Positions 38,102 to 51,500 of a DNA stretch of 64,000 nucleotides are shown here, in pieces. Position 1 is the stretch's first letter. Each line of letters begins with the position of its first letter. The notes under the pieces were generated by a model. That model was given only the letters and a program-made list of their open reading frames with translations, was not told the DNA's origin and searched no databases. The stretch comes from Ciona intestinalis. Lineage: Eukaryota > Chordata > Ascidiacea > Phlebobranchia > Cionidae. The stretch covers positions 1,984,143-2,048,142 of the forward strand of contig NC_020175.2 in the NCBI RefSeq assembly GCF_000224145.3, written 5' to 3'. The translations under genes were made by a program, and so were the position numbers.

Positions 38102-39565
38102 GTTTCTCTTAATTATACCTATGTGGTCTCATGCAACAGAAGTGGTCCTATTATATTATATAGACCGCACGTTTTAAAAACTATGGTATAGCATTGTCAA
38201 TAATTCAGGAATTGACTAATTAACTTTTCCACCAGACGGCGCAGAGTTTATTTTTTTAGTGGGGAGTTGAAAGATTTCAAAAAAAAACATCTTTTGCACA
38301 CATTTTGTCAAAGAGATTAAAACCACACAGCAGTTTTTATATTGGTTTTAATCTCTTTGCATTTTGTGTTGGTGAAGTAAAGAAGGGTTGAAACGTAACG
38401 GTTGAAAAAGCTCGTGTTTTCACGTTGGTTTTTAGAGAAAAATATTAAGCTTGTATCCCTATTTACCGAGTAATTACCGATTAGCGTGTAATTACCGATC
38501 AGGAACTCGTCAGTTGTTCATTAATCGGTACTTTTTGGCTCTGTTTAGATTACGGTCAAAATATGAATGAAAAAGTGGAATAATAACTTTCCCCATCTAT
38601 TAATACAAGAAAACGTATAGTAAGATGGGAGAAGATGGGACACCTTTCCATTCTATTTTCTCGTCCCATTCGGTAGTAATTAAAAAACGTTCAAGAAATT
38701 TTAAAACCGTAGCCTCGCGATTCAGATAGACTATTTTAGCCGTTTAAAATACGATCAATATATTTGGATGTTATGTGCTAAAGGTGTTCCATCTTCCCCA
38801 CCCTACTATACACTTGTTCCAACTGTGAATTATGGCGGGCGCTATGCGTATAGCGACGCCATACCTCGGAAATGAGCTGGGTATATGTTAACGAACAATA
38901 CTATCAGAGTCAAGTGTAAAAGTGTAGTTTTTAGTGTTTATTTAACTACTGGTAGTTATCGGCACACAATGAGGTCGTAAAACAATGACGTAATTAGTAA
39001 TTGCGACGCTAACAGTGTAGAATATAGATAGTAGAAACGTTTCGGCGAAAAGGGTAATTTAATAATATTTTGTACCATTTTTTCATCGGACCGTATTTAA
39101 AAAGGCTTGCAATGTATTTATTCCGCATTATATTTAATCCTACGCAGTAGCGTTACGGCGTATATGTGCGAGCGCGAACGAATCAATTTCAACGGCTTTA
39201 ATAAGCTATACATAAAACATTAGTCTTGTGTTGTAGGTTGCTTGAACCCATATTTAATACTGTTAACTGTAACAACGACAATTTCGTGCAGTCTTGTCGT
39301 CGTCACGAATGCTGCTGCTCGGTTCACCGGTCAAGCAATTTATTTATTTCCTCTATGAGCTGCTTCGCTCCAATTCAACTGAGAAGAAAGTAACCTTCGT
39401 GTACAACAGAGTCACCAGTCTACATTACGATTGATTAGTGATAAGCCATCGCGAGCGTTTGAACGAGTCACCCGAAGCATTCCAAGAGGCTGCACATGCG
39501 AATGTGGAGTTAAAGTGTAACAATTAAATGAAAGTAGATGCTAGTTAGCCTATACCAATGCAAAA
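38102..39565. other. Divergent intergenic region between SUPT3H and the sushi/EGF gene
   Basis: 1.46 kb that must carry both promoters. It holds a MITE (38619-38809). The part near 38830-39530 is less AT-rich with several CG dinucleotides and may be the promoter/5' UTR of the plus-strand gene. No clear TATA box. Confidence 0.45.
38619..38809. mobile_element. MITE of the AGTAGGGTGG family
   Basis: It starts 'agtaagatgggagaagatgg' and ends 'tccatcttccccaccctact', flanked by tat. The interior has 'cccattcggtagtaat' and 'tatttggatgttatgtgcta'. Both ends are intact. It lies between the divergent genes. Confidence 0.88.
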
Positions 39566-42500
39566 ATGAATTTTGTTAAAGAAGCCACCAAAATCGTTTT
39601 TTTATGTTTAGTAATTTCCTGCCATGTTGCTACTGGTAAGTGTTATATATATATATTGATAAATGTACCTATTTATTAATTGTTTATAACTTTCTCTATC
39701 TTATAAGTAATGTTAGATTAAAAGAAACATAATTTCTCATGTCAGGCTTGTACTTATAGCATTTCGTGAATTAAACTTTTAACACATCATAGATAAGTGC
39801 ACAACAAACAAGCCATGTTTGGGAACGCGGTCGATTTCAAACAAAGATAAATACACGGTTTTAGTTCATTAGTAAAATAAAGCTTTATTTCTACATTGCA
39901 CTTTTGTCAAATAGTTGTTCTTGTTTGACACGTACCGTATCGTAAACCAGGCGTTCTCAGCGAAAAATTGTTTTCTTGGTCATGCATTTGTGACGATTTG
40001 TCTCTACTGGTCCTCGTTAGTGAACGTTGTTGGGTCGTATATGCATCTATTATTTTTAAACTTGTTCTAGGGGTATGTAGATTCTTGCATGATAACAAAG
40101 CCAGTGCGAGGGGTATAGGCCATAGGGCATATTACTACGCAAGACACGAAAATACAGTTCGTCGCAAAAAAGGTTCAAAGGGGCATTTTAGAGTAGAGAG
40201 CATGTGTCTTCAATGAAAGTCCGTGGGAAATTGTGATGACAATAATAAAGATGTAAGATAAACGTATAACATTCACCCAAAGTTTCTTACGTGTACAACA
40301 GTAAATGTTAGAAAATATTATACGCGACACCGCCCGCATTCATCATCGATTTGTCTGCTTATCGCCAGTATATACGCCTATTTTTTACGTCTGGCACGCA
40401 TTTCATGTTTTATTGGTTTAGTTCTTAATCGTTATTGACTCGCTAATTGAACTCATTATTAAAGCGAAACTGTAACGGATCATGTTTAATTGAAAATATT
40501 GCAATAAAAATTAAAGATTGTTTGTGTACTTAACTGTTGAAAGTAATTGCCAATTATATAGTAGGGTGGGAAAGATAGAACATGGCGTAAAACGTGCCTT
40601 TTTTAAAAAATCTTCTTTTACCGGTATTTAATACGACGAAATAAATGTTACAGTATTATTCGGCAATATCTCACGGTGTTACAGCCTTTTTATAAATGAC
40701 ATAAAAAGCACAATAACATGTTCATTCTGAATGCTCGCTGAATCATATTAAAACTCCCGGAATTTTGTAGTTTGCGAGTTTGAATCATCAACCCAACATC
40801 GTAGTTTAATAAAACAGGATGAAGTGTTTACACATATTTTGCGAATCGCTAAATACCTTCATATAAATCTGTTACTAGCAAACATTTACGCCGAACGACG
40901 GAAACGTGTTTCGTTGAACTTTTTTAGCAAGAAAATATTTGTCCATGTTTGATAAAGATTTTTAGAATGGGCGACAAATGAAATACATAATATAATAAAC
41001 AAAAACTGCTAACCCGTGACAATGTTATCGAATGAATGAATGGCTCGTGTGGCCGGAAAACGACAGTCGTTATAACACGTGTGTTTTGTTCTATATACTC
41101 TGTCCCAGCTTACGAGTTACCAAGTTCGTTACTTTGTGGCTAATTGTTTCTTTTTTTATGTATGAATGATAATTGCTCCAACCCATCAATGACCACTTGC
41201 ATGAAACAATTTCCGTTAAGTGTCTTGCCCAAAGACACATACGCCCGCAATGGCCATACAATAACATAACACAGTAGTCAACACATTAATCGATGAAGTT
41301 GATTAAGATTCACGGTTTTTATGTAGATGTATTTTAACATTGTCACCCCAGATGTTGTTAAAAATTCAAGAAACGTGTGGCTAATGTCAATCTTTTACCA
41401 CACTAACAGACAAAACAGTTTAACGTATACACTGATTTGTTTGCAGTTTGTGTTGACTTGTTGGTAGTTAGATGAGTATAGTTGTAAACAAAAGGGTAGT
41501 TTTGACATATCTTACTGAGTAATATTCCTATGAATGCCGTCCACCTACTAATAAACGGCCGCAAATGGCGACCGGTAACCGATTTACTGGTTACTACAGA
41601 TTTATTTTAAACGAGCTTGGTAGACTGTGCTGGTAAAAGAGTTAACTAAAATTAGGCTAATTTGAGTGCGTGCCCATTCATTAGAGCTATGATCTCTTGT
41701 TTTTGCTCTGTTTTTTTGTGATGATTCGTCCGCCTTACTTCAAATCTTAATTATTGCAGTTGGTGATCTGTTGACTGAAATCAAGTTATAATGTTTATTC
41801 CTAAAATATAATAAAAGTAAAGGGGAGGACGAGACACTTAAGCACGTATTGCCCACTACTTTCCAAATCAAAATATACCAATTCTTCATACAATAACACA
41901 ATTTAGGTAACATGTTAAAACTATAGCAGTGAGGCAAGATAAATAATGTTTAAACCTAATTTTTAAAGCCTAGAGTATTATTTATTGTTATTTACATTTA
42001 TTCCCATCATATATTTTTAATTAACAAGGGTTTAAACTGTCCCATCTAATCCAGTTTTAGAACTACTAAAATTACACCTGCATCAAGGGGATTCCTGGAT
42101 TATTAGGTTGTTTTTTTGCTTTTCGTTATTTCAGAACTTTTCAATATGAACATTCAATCATGAGTCATAGGCAATATAAATCAAACTTATAGTAGGGTGA
42201 AATAAGATGGGGTAAGATAGGACAGTTTAAAAATCCTTTTTAATTTTGTTTAATAAATAAAGAGATTATTAGAAATACAGGCAAATGACACAGAATTTTG
42301 TTGTATGCTGTGAAAATTAAATTAAAACATTATGTGTCTTGCCCAACATGTTCCCTGCAGTACGTTTATTGTATAAAGAATTGATGTTGTTTGAACAATA
42401 ATTTGGATTGTTAAAACATTAATGAACAAATATTGTATCCTACAAATATTTAAATTTATAATAACACAAAATTATAAAATAAATAAATGTTTTTGCCACA

Positions 42501-45500
42501 AATTTAGTATTTCCACTCTATATTTGCAAAAGCCACACTCATAACTTCTCTTCAAATGCTGGTTACTAAATTTTAGATATATTTTTCTTTTTGCCATTAA
42601 ATATATATTTTTTACTATATCAGTATATTCTATAGAATCACCCATGAGGTATAAATTATTTAATTACAAACAAAACTATCAAAGTTTAACAATAAATACC
42701 TGCAAAAGTAAAATGTGGGGCAATATGGGACACCAAATTGGAAGATTTTATATTAATAGTAACTTGTAGTTAACCTACCGAAATTTATGGGCTATGCTAG
42801 TTTCTTTACCACCTATACAAATATAGGGCTATGCTAGTTTCTTTACCACCTATATAAAATATATAATTTTAAAACTATAATTTTGTTTAGTTTGTATCTA
42901 TAATTTAATCTATTTTAAGTAATTGATTTTGCCACTTCCTTAATTAGGTCAAGAGAATACTGCCAAATAATAGTATAACTCACCCCAACCTATTATAAGT
43001 ATCATTAATTAAAATCATGTACGTCTGACAGCGATGTGTTTGGGACATGCGGAATCCAAGGCTGTGGCAAAACAGCACAAAAGTAGACTGTGTTTTGGAG
43101 ACTGCCTATGATCCCCCATTTTAAAACAATAAAAGTCTGTTTTTTAAACTGTATGTTTTGGCTAAAAAGTCGATTAGCACCAAATAATATATTATTATTT
43201 GTGTATATTTTTTAGGTTATCCATGTCGAGACCCAGGTGTAATTGCACATGCTCGGCGACTTTTTCAGAGGGGTAATAGACTCGTTCAATATATATGTGA
43301 TGTTGGTTATGAGGCATTTGGAAATCCATTACTTTCATGTACAAGGGGAAGATGGCAAGATGTAAAACCTGTTTGTGTTGGTAAGAATTTTATATTATTG
43401 TTAAAATGAACTCCAATTTACTGAATAATTAGGTTTTCTAGAATAACGTTAAATAGTAATTTCAAATATTTTTCTATATATAGGACGACATCAATTTTAT
43501 CAACAGCTAAGTTCATTCACACTAAATAAGTTTTGTGCTACATCAGGAATAAAATAAAGAAAAACTGACTCCTAACCAGTTTTAGGGCAATGATACAATT
43601 GCCGTAGGTCCCACATCAAGCACTTTAACAACATATTTTATAATGATGCAAAACACTAAGACATATGGTTATGGTGCAAAAACTCATACGAACTTATAAC
43701 AATCTTCAAAAGTAAAAAAACAAACATTTTAGACAGAACAGCCCATAAAAACTAGGTATTTTTTTAGATTTTCATTAAACCACTTCTATATTGCAAGTGG
43801 TGGCATATAAAGATGTAAATCCAAATTTTGATTTGAGTATAAAAGGTAATTCTGTTATGTGCAATCCTAATAATTCTGTGATTATCTATAGCACCTGGTT
43901 GTCCACCTGTAGAAGACTTGAGGAATGGAGTTAAAGTTGTTAAACATAATGGTGCAGTGTTGGTACATACATGCAATGAAGGTTACAACATTATAGGAAG
44001 CTCCATTCTGTACTGTGATGGACATCGGTGGAATGCTACAAGGCCTGTTTGCCAGGCTCATGGTTTGAAAACTGTTTTTTTGTATTACCAGTCTTAATAA
44101 ACTATCTAATTAGGTTACATATAAACAGTACCTAAAAAATGTATACATCTCAATAGGCAGAAAAGTTGTTATGTTAGGGCTAGAAGGATTTTAAAATAAT
44201 AAATTTCGATGCACATTTAATTTAATAAAAAGTGTTGCTAAAAGTAACCCCTAATGTTTTATTTTCAGACTCACACCCTGCCCCTCTTGCCCCAGAAAAT
44301 ACAATGCAACCAATAGTGAGCAATCCTGTACAAAATGTTCCAATAGCTCCCAGGCCTATTCCAGCAAATGTTCGGCCAACCATTGCTATTAAAACCACCA
44401 ATATAACCACCTCTATGCCTCATGTTGGCATGAATCCCGGTGTTTTACCATTTCCAAATCAAAGAAGTTTCAATCCGAATTTTATGACTCAAAATAATTT
44501 GCATCCAAATGTACGGAATAGAGTTCCCAATCCTACTGTAAATCCTCCCGAGGGTTACAGGAGACCAAACTATAATTATATGCCCATTTACAACCGTTAC
44601 AATCCATATGGTCCAATATATTTGCCAAACACACAGCAAGGAAGAAATCTACCTAACAGAAACCAAGCAGTTATGCCAAGGAGTGAGAGAACTAAAAATG
44701 AAATGTTCCGTAATACAAACAAGGTATATGGAGTATCTGTTGCTAACAATATGTACAACCCAAACAGCCGTGGACCATACATGCACAATTCTCGTAATCA
44801 ACAAATTCACCTTCCTCTTACTGTCCAAACTGAAGTCAATCATAACAATTCATTTCCTTTAAGAAGAGACGGTCATAATCAAAATCCAAAAAGAACTCGA
44901 TTAATGCATTTATTAAATTTTAACAAAACAATACAAGGTACCAACTCTCACAATGACACAACAAGACAGTTTCCGATAAATGAAGCTAGACGGAATGTTT
45001 ACTCAAGGAATCAAAACAGGAACCACCAAATATCCAGCATAAAACGTAAATAAAGTTTGATTTGCTTTTATACTCACAGTGTGCCTAAGATACTGTTGCA
45101 TAGTTTTTTATTACTATATTTTCAGAAACGAATTCTCAGCCGACATTGGTGCAACAGGTATATAACATGCTAATTATATTCAGTACTGTTCTATCAATAA
45201 ATTAATTAGAATTACCTTTAAGGGCAGTGGTTCCCAAAGTTTTTTTAGTGGGACCCAAATCAGAGTTTTATGAACATTTCACGACCCATAGGTAATCCTT
45301 TAGCTGGTGGCCACGTGAAATTTTATGTTCAAAATGTTCAATAGGCCTCACTGATTCCTGCTGTCTATTAAAAATGCGCGAAAACATGCTGCGTCACCGT
45401 AATTCGCTTGACTTGCGTAAGGTTAACGACTTATTGCGTCATAATAAGTTATGTTATGTAATCTGTAACATCACAACGAATTACGTAATCTGTAACGTAG

Positions 45501-48500
45501 ATCAAACATAACAATAAGCATTCTATGAGTTATAATCCAACCTCTGTTTAATTCATGACGACGCATGTGCCTCTAACATTTAAGCCTGTTTTAAACCTCC
45601 TACATGCCCAATAATTACAGGACAATCGCTATTATGACGCAATAGTCGACGTGTGAACTGCTTTTATGCCTTAATTACTTGCCAGGTCAAACAATCGCTA
45701 TTATGATGCAATGAATCCCGTGTGAATGCCTACTATTTCGTAACAAACAGTCTACCTGGCTAAGAAAAACATGGTAAATATAAGGCTAAACTACAACGCA
45801 AACCTAACCCGAACGCTCGAAAAGAAAAAAAACTTGTTTTATTAAATTTGATTCAACTTGGCACGACCCATTTGTCAACCATTTGCGACCCATGTTTGGG
45901 TCGCGACCCATACTTTGGGAGCCACTGTTTAAGGGCCATACCAACAAAACAAACTGTTTATAATTAGGAATGCTCAAATGTTATCTGGAAGTACCACTAA
46001 AGTTTTAATAAACAAAACAGTTCGTAAAAAAAAATTCGTTAATTAAAATAGCTAGCCATTTTTACAAACTAGAAATTTTATTGTAACCATGAATTTAAAG
46101 CGGCCCTGAAATAATCCGATAGTGTGTGAAATGTTAATTCTTCCAGAAACAGACGAAATGATGTTTAAAAGATGAGCAACATGGAAAAACTTGCCGATGA
46201 TTTAATAAATTTTTGTAATTCAAAAGCTTTAAAACTTACATGTAACTTTAACTAAGAACCACTATTGTAGAGTGTGCAACTAAGGTTTTCTATCTTTCTT
46301 TTATTTAGGTAAGCTTTTATGTTTGTTAGAAAGTGTTTATGTCTTTGTTCTTGTTGGTAAATAATAATAAGTTGGTTATGGTAACAATATTTAAAAAAAC
46401 TTAATCATGTATTGTTTAACTATAGAGACACTTGGTTTGTCCTCGTCCTATGAGAATTGCTGGCGGTTATCTTACGTAAGTCAAATTTTTAGTAATAGTG
46501 CAACTGGTATGAAATGAGAAACATGGTTTATACAAATCATGTCTATTATATTTAACTTTTTTATTTACATGCAGTACACATCCTCTGCCACCTGATTACT
46601 CTGATGATCAGTATGTCTATTACATTCAATATCATTGCTTATCTGGTTTGTCCTTGGTGGGTGGAGACAATATTAGTTATTGTCAATCAAATGGCCAATG
46701 GAGTGGTAGAACACCCAAGTGTGCTGGTCAGTTTAATTAATTTATTTTAAACACTAGTGTAAAAAAAACTTCATAGAAGAAACATTAACATATGTGGTCT
46801 ACTGGTCTCACTTAACAAGAGAGCAGAATTTGTTTAATTGTACGTGCAGTATACTTAAGGTGTAACCGTCACGCCTGTTATCCAAAACATCCTTTCTTTC
46901 TTTTTTATCAATAAGTGGGTCTTAACTGATGTTTTATGGTTTCACCATCTTTTCGCTTTTATAAACTCTCCTTCTTCGTTCTTGTGAGCAAAGAAAAGCA
47001 ATAAATTTTATTTATTCATTCAGTAGTTTAATTTAATATACCTTGTTTTGTGTGGTTTCTTTTTCAGTGTTACAAAAATGTGACCAAGGATTTGTGCAAG
47101 GAGATGATGGAGCTTGTACTGGTTCGTATGTATTAAAATTTGGTCAAAATCCGATTAAATTTAACATACTTTTACTTTAAAATAATACTATATAGCAGTA
47201 ATTTGTAAACTGGTGGTGTGGTTATTACTTCTAGAAACTATATAATAAATCTTAGTAACTATCTGTACATAAAATATCAATAGCCTGTAATAGATCTATA
47301 GCAAAAATATGACAATTTCTAAAAATATTACAATTTTAGATACAATTACCAACAGGTTAAGAATTACAATTATTACAGATAGCTACTAATTGAAAATGGC
47401 TCTCATTTGGTAAAGCTTAACATATTCATTAATGCTTTGTTGAGACTTTTGTGTTTATACCAAATTAAAGTTATGAATAATTTTAAATTTAAAATAGACG
47501 CCAATGAATGTAACTATAACAATGGGGGATGTTCTCATATTTGTCACAACTTCATTGGGGGTTTTTATTGTAGTTGCCAACGTGGTTACCAGCTGCAGCA
47601 AGACCAATCTTGTATGGGTAAGTAATAACTTGAAGCACATGCAGTGTAAACACTAGAATGTTTCAACCATGCATTTTCTGGTGCTGAGGGCTAGTGGTTA
47701 AAGCCACTATTGTGGTAATATGTGTCTAGAAATTGCAAATGATCAATAAATAATTTTTAAGTTTCTTATTGTTTTTTATTCACATTAGTATGTTGTATAA
47801 ATTTAATTTAATCCTATATTTCATAAAATTAAGAAATAAATAATGTTACCTGATGTTTTTACAAATAAAAGTATTTAGCAACGTTATTATTTTATTTTTC
47901 ACAGATATTAATGAGTGCGAAGTGTTTAATCAAGCTTGTATGTTTGATTGTGTTAATATAGAAGGATCTTTTTATTGTCAATGTATTAGTGGATTCATTA
48001 GTCATGACAATATTACTTGTGCAGGTAGGTCTAGTCACCAAGCATTTATTTTGTAGAATGTTCACTTTTATGATTGCTATTTCTTTTAATCTAGTTATCA
48101 TTTAATTATGTTTAAGATCATTTGACATGTATCTGACACGGTTCATTATAGCAATGTTTGGATAAGAGTGACACAAAAATATAAAGGCGTAAGGATGTTT
48201 AAATTTTAACCTTGGAATTTGTCATTGATCTTAGGTCTGTAATGTGTTAGTTTTTCTGTAAACATTTTGTAATAATTATCTTAGTTAATTGTAGTTGCAA
48301 CAAGGCAAGAGGGTGCAGACTTTGATCGTATGACTTTAAAATAATCACCTAAGCAATTGTGTGAGGGTGGTTGCACTAAAACCATTATTCTGGAAACAAT
48401 GATTCAAGATTAGGATCTGGTTATACAAACCAGAGCAATTTTGTTCTCACCCCATATGTACAACTAAACATTATATTCCAGACATTGATGAATGTGCTAT

Positions 48501-51500
48501 GAACCAACATGAATGCATGGACACGTGCGTAAACACAGTGGGTAGTTATCTATGTGAATGCTTTGAAGGAAGACAACTTCAAGTGGATGGAATTACTTGC
48601 TTGGATGATGGCAATGATATTGATACAAATAACATACAGAACACTATTGTCACAGAAACCATTGCTGGTAATATTATAATAAGTTGTATGATAACTGCAC
48701 AGTCCAGCCCTGCAAGCGTGGAACAGTTGTCAGCGCACTGACATAGTTGTTTAGAACCCCTGCCTCTAACCCGGTTATGAATTAAAGGCTCCTCGCTGTC
48801 AGCATTGTGTGTGACAAGACACTTTTCGGTAACATACATGGTAACTGGCACGAAGTGTATGAAACAGAATACCCATGTTATAACGACTATTTTTTTCCGG
48901 CCACTCCAGAATAAAGCAATTTACATTCATTAACAAATAAAATCAATAAAATCAGGTATGTGTTATTTTCTCTTTCAGAATGTGATGGTAGATCTTATAT
49001 AAACGTGCAGACTAATACATGTATTCCTTGTCCAACCAACTCAGTTATTTTGGAAGGCTCAGAAGCAATAGGCATTGCTGATTGTGTCTGTCAACCTGGT
49101 TACCATGGAAATCCTGAACTTCTTCTTCCTTGTTCTGGTGTGTAATGTGTTTATTGCTATTGGTGTATTATCTATGAAAATGCACAAAAACAAATAGGAC
49201 TGTATGGTCATTGAGGCCCTTATGTTGGTTTGCGAACATTTACAAATTGTATTCATTTTTTAGTAATTTTGTATCTTTCGGTAACATGTAAAAGGCAATT
49301 TTTTCTGCTTTTAAAAAAAGGACAGTCATTAAACCAACAATATTAGACCATTTTTCTTTTAAGCAAGCTGTAACAACTCATTACTTTTGTGCAAATTATA
49401 CACATGCATGTTTTCACTGAAGATATGTTAAAAAATTAAAAACATAGTACAAAACATCGTAAAAATAAGATAAATTCTGGCACAAGTGAAGAGTCCCCCA
49501 CCCTGTTACAGAATAAGTTTGTGGGAAGTGTTAGAGGTTGGTAGTTAGGGGCAGGGGCTAGTGGTTATTGGTGTTGTGGGTTAGAGGTTGATAGTTATTC
49601 TGGTTAGTATATAGGTTAAAATTTGCGGTACCATTGATTTTATAATTTTAATGCTTTGATTGCTGGTTAAATCATGCTTTTCTGTTGCTTCAGATTTTAA
49701 TGAGTGTAGTGACGGCAACTATGGTTGTTCTCACTTATGTGTCAACACGGATGGAGGGGCTCATTGTGATTGTCCAACTGGATATGAGTTGGATACGGAT
49801 GGGAGGCTTTGCACAGGTCAATAATTTAAACATTTTGTATGTTTATTGTCTAATGTTTACCAATTTTGGTTTTATTGGAGAGTTCTCCCATTTTTTAATT
49901 CCCTTACTTTAATATGTAGTTGGTAAAAGAATATGCTAAACAGACACAACTTGATCAGATTTTAGAAAATGTAGTTACTTGGGCACTATGATCTTAATAG
50001 TTTATCAATATATAGAGAGAGATAGGGAAAGAGAGAGAGGTAATATGCTGTTGATATTTTTAAATCCAATTTTTTTATACTTGGACAAGGGATACAATGA
50101 ACGAAATATATATTTTTTGCATTTAAGAAAGTGACATGGGAAAACCAATCATAACATTTCTGAATTAAAAAAAAGCAGCATTGATTGTGGTATGATAAAA
50201 TTAGAAATAGCTATGCTTTTATGTTTATTTTTTCATTGGTGGTATTTGATATTTATATATATATTTTAAAAGGACCTGTTAACTAAAAGTATTTTTCTGA
50301 AGTTAAAACTATTTAAATGTACATTCATTCTATTTTTTATCGGATAACAACTAACCTTAGATACAAATGAATGTAAAGAGAGCGATGTCTGTGAGAATGG
50401 TGTATGTTCAAACACAAGAGGAAGCTATGAATGCATATGTTATCATGGTTACATGGCTCAAACGGATCACTCCAGCTGCATTGGTTTGTTGCTCTAAGAT
50501 AGTCAAGCGCTGTGGCTAAGTAGTTTAGGCACTTGCATTATAAATGAATGGTACTAGGTTTGATTGATGCTGGTTAAGTGTTTTTAGGCGACACACTTAA
50601 CACAAAATGTTCCATTCTGGTAGTCACAAATGGTTGTCTAAGTTGTCAGCCATACAGAGAAAAAAATCCACAAAGTTGCACATGTGGTAATTGTAAGCAG
50701 GCTGTCTTATTTTTGCTCTACTGCTACAGGAACAAAAATATGTATCCTTTTTACTAAAACAAGAAGTTGAGCTGCTGTAGGTGTACGCCTGGCTACGATG
50801 GGGCAGGGCATGTGGCGGATAGGAGTTTATGATATGAGTTGTAGATGCAATCTAGGGAAGAGTCAAACTAGGTGCTTGAACAAATATAAGCAGCCTATGT
50901 GTTGGGGTAATGAGGCAAATCTAGCCCAAATTCCAGTTCTACAAAAAAAAATCACCTATTCAGAATAGATTTACGTTTTTTTCCTTAAAATTATTGTTTA
51001 AATTTGTCTTATTAACTGACACATTGTTTTCATATACAATTATACCTATGCTCTAAACAATTCCAGATATTAACGAATGTGAAATAGAAAATGGCGGATG
51101 TAGTGATATTTGCAAAAATTATCAGGGTGGTTTTCGTTGTGCATGTCCAGGAAGTGCAAGGTTATTAAGTAATGGAAAAAGTTGTCAAGGTAAAATTACT
51201 TTTATTTTGTATTGAACAACGTGTTTTAATGCGAAATTTTCTAGCTGTCAGTCATGTATGTTCACCGCTTATGGATCCTGAGCATGGCCACGTTCTTCCT
51301 GCACGGCTTTGTCAAGGTGACTATCCCATCACCATCGGCCGTGTTTGCATTTACACATGCTCTCATGGTTACCAAGTACAAGGAGAAAGTAGAAGAGAAT
51401 GTGGGGTGAATGGTTGGTCAGGGGAAGCTCCTACTTGCTTAGGTAATATCTCTTATAAATTTTTAAATAGTTAGGCTGTTGTCTTTTCAATTAATTAATA

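Noticed and set aside
44222..44843. Minus-strand ORFs opposite sushi/EGF exon 4
   Set aside because: They are shadows of the long low-complexity plus-strand exon, whose splice sites and phase are consistent.
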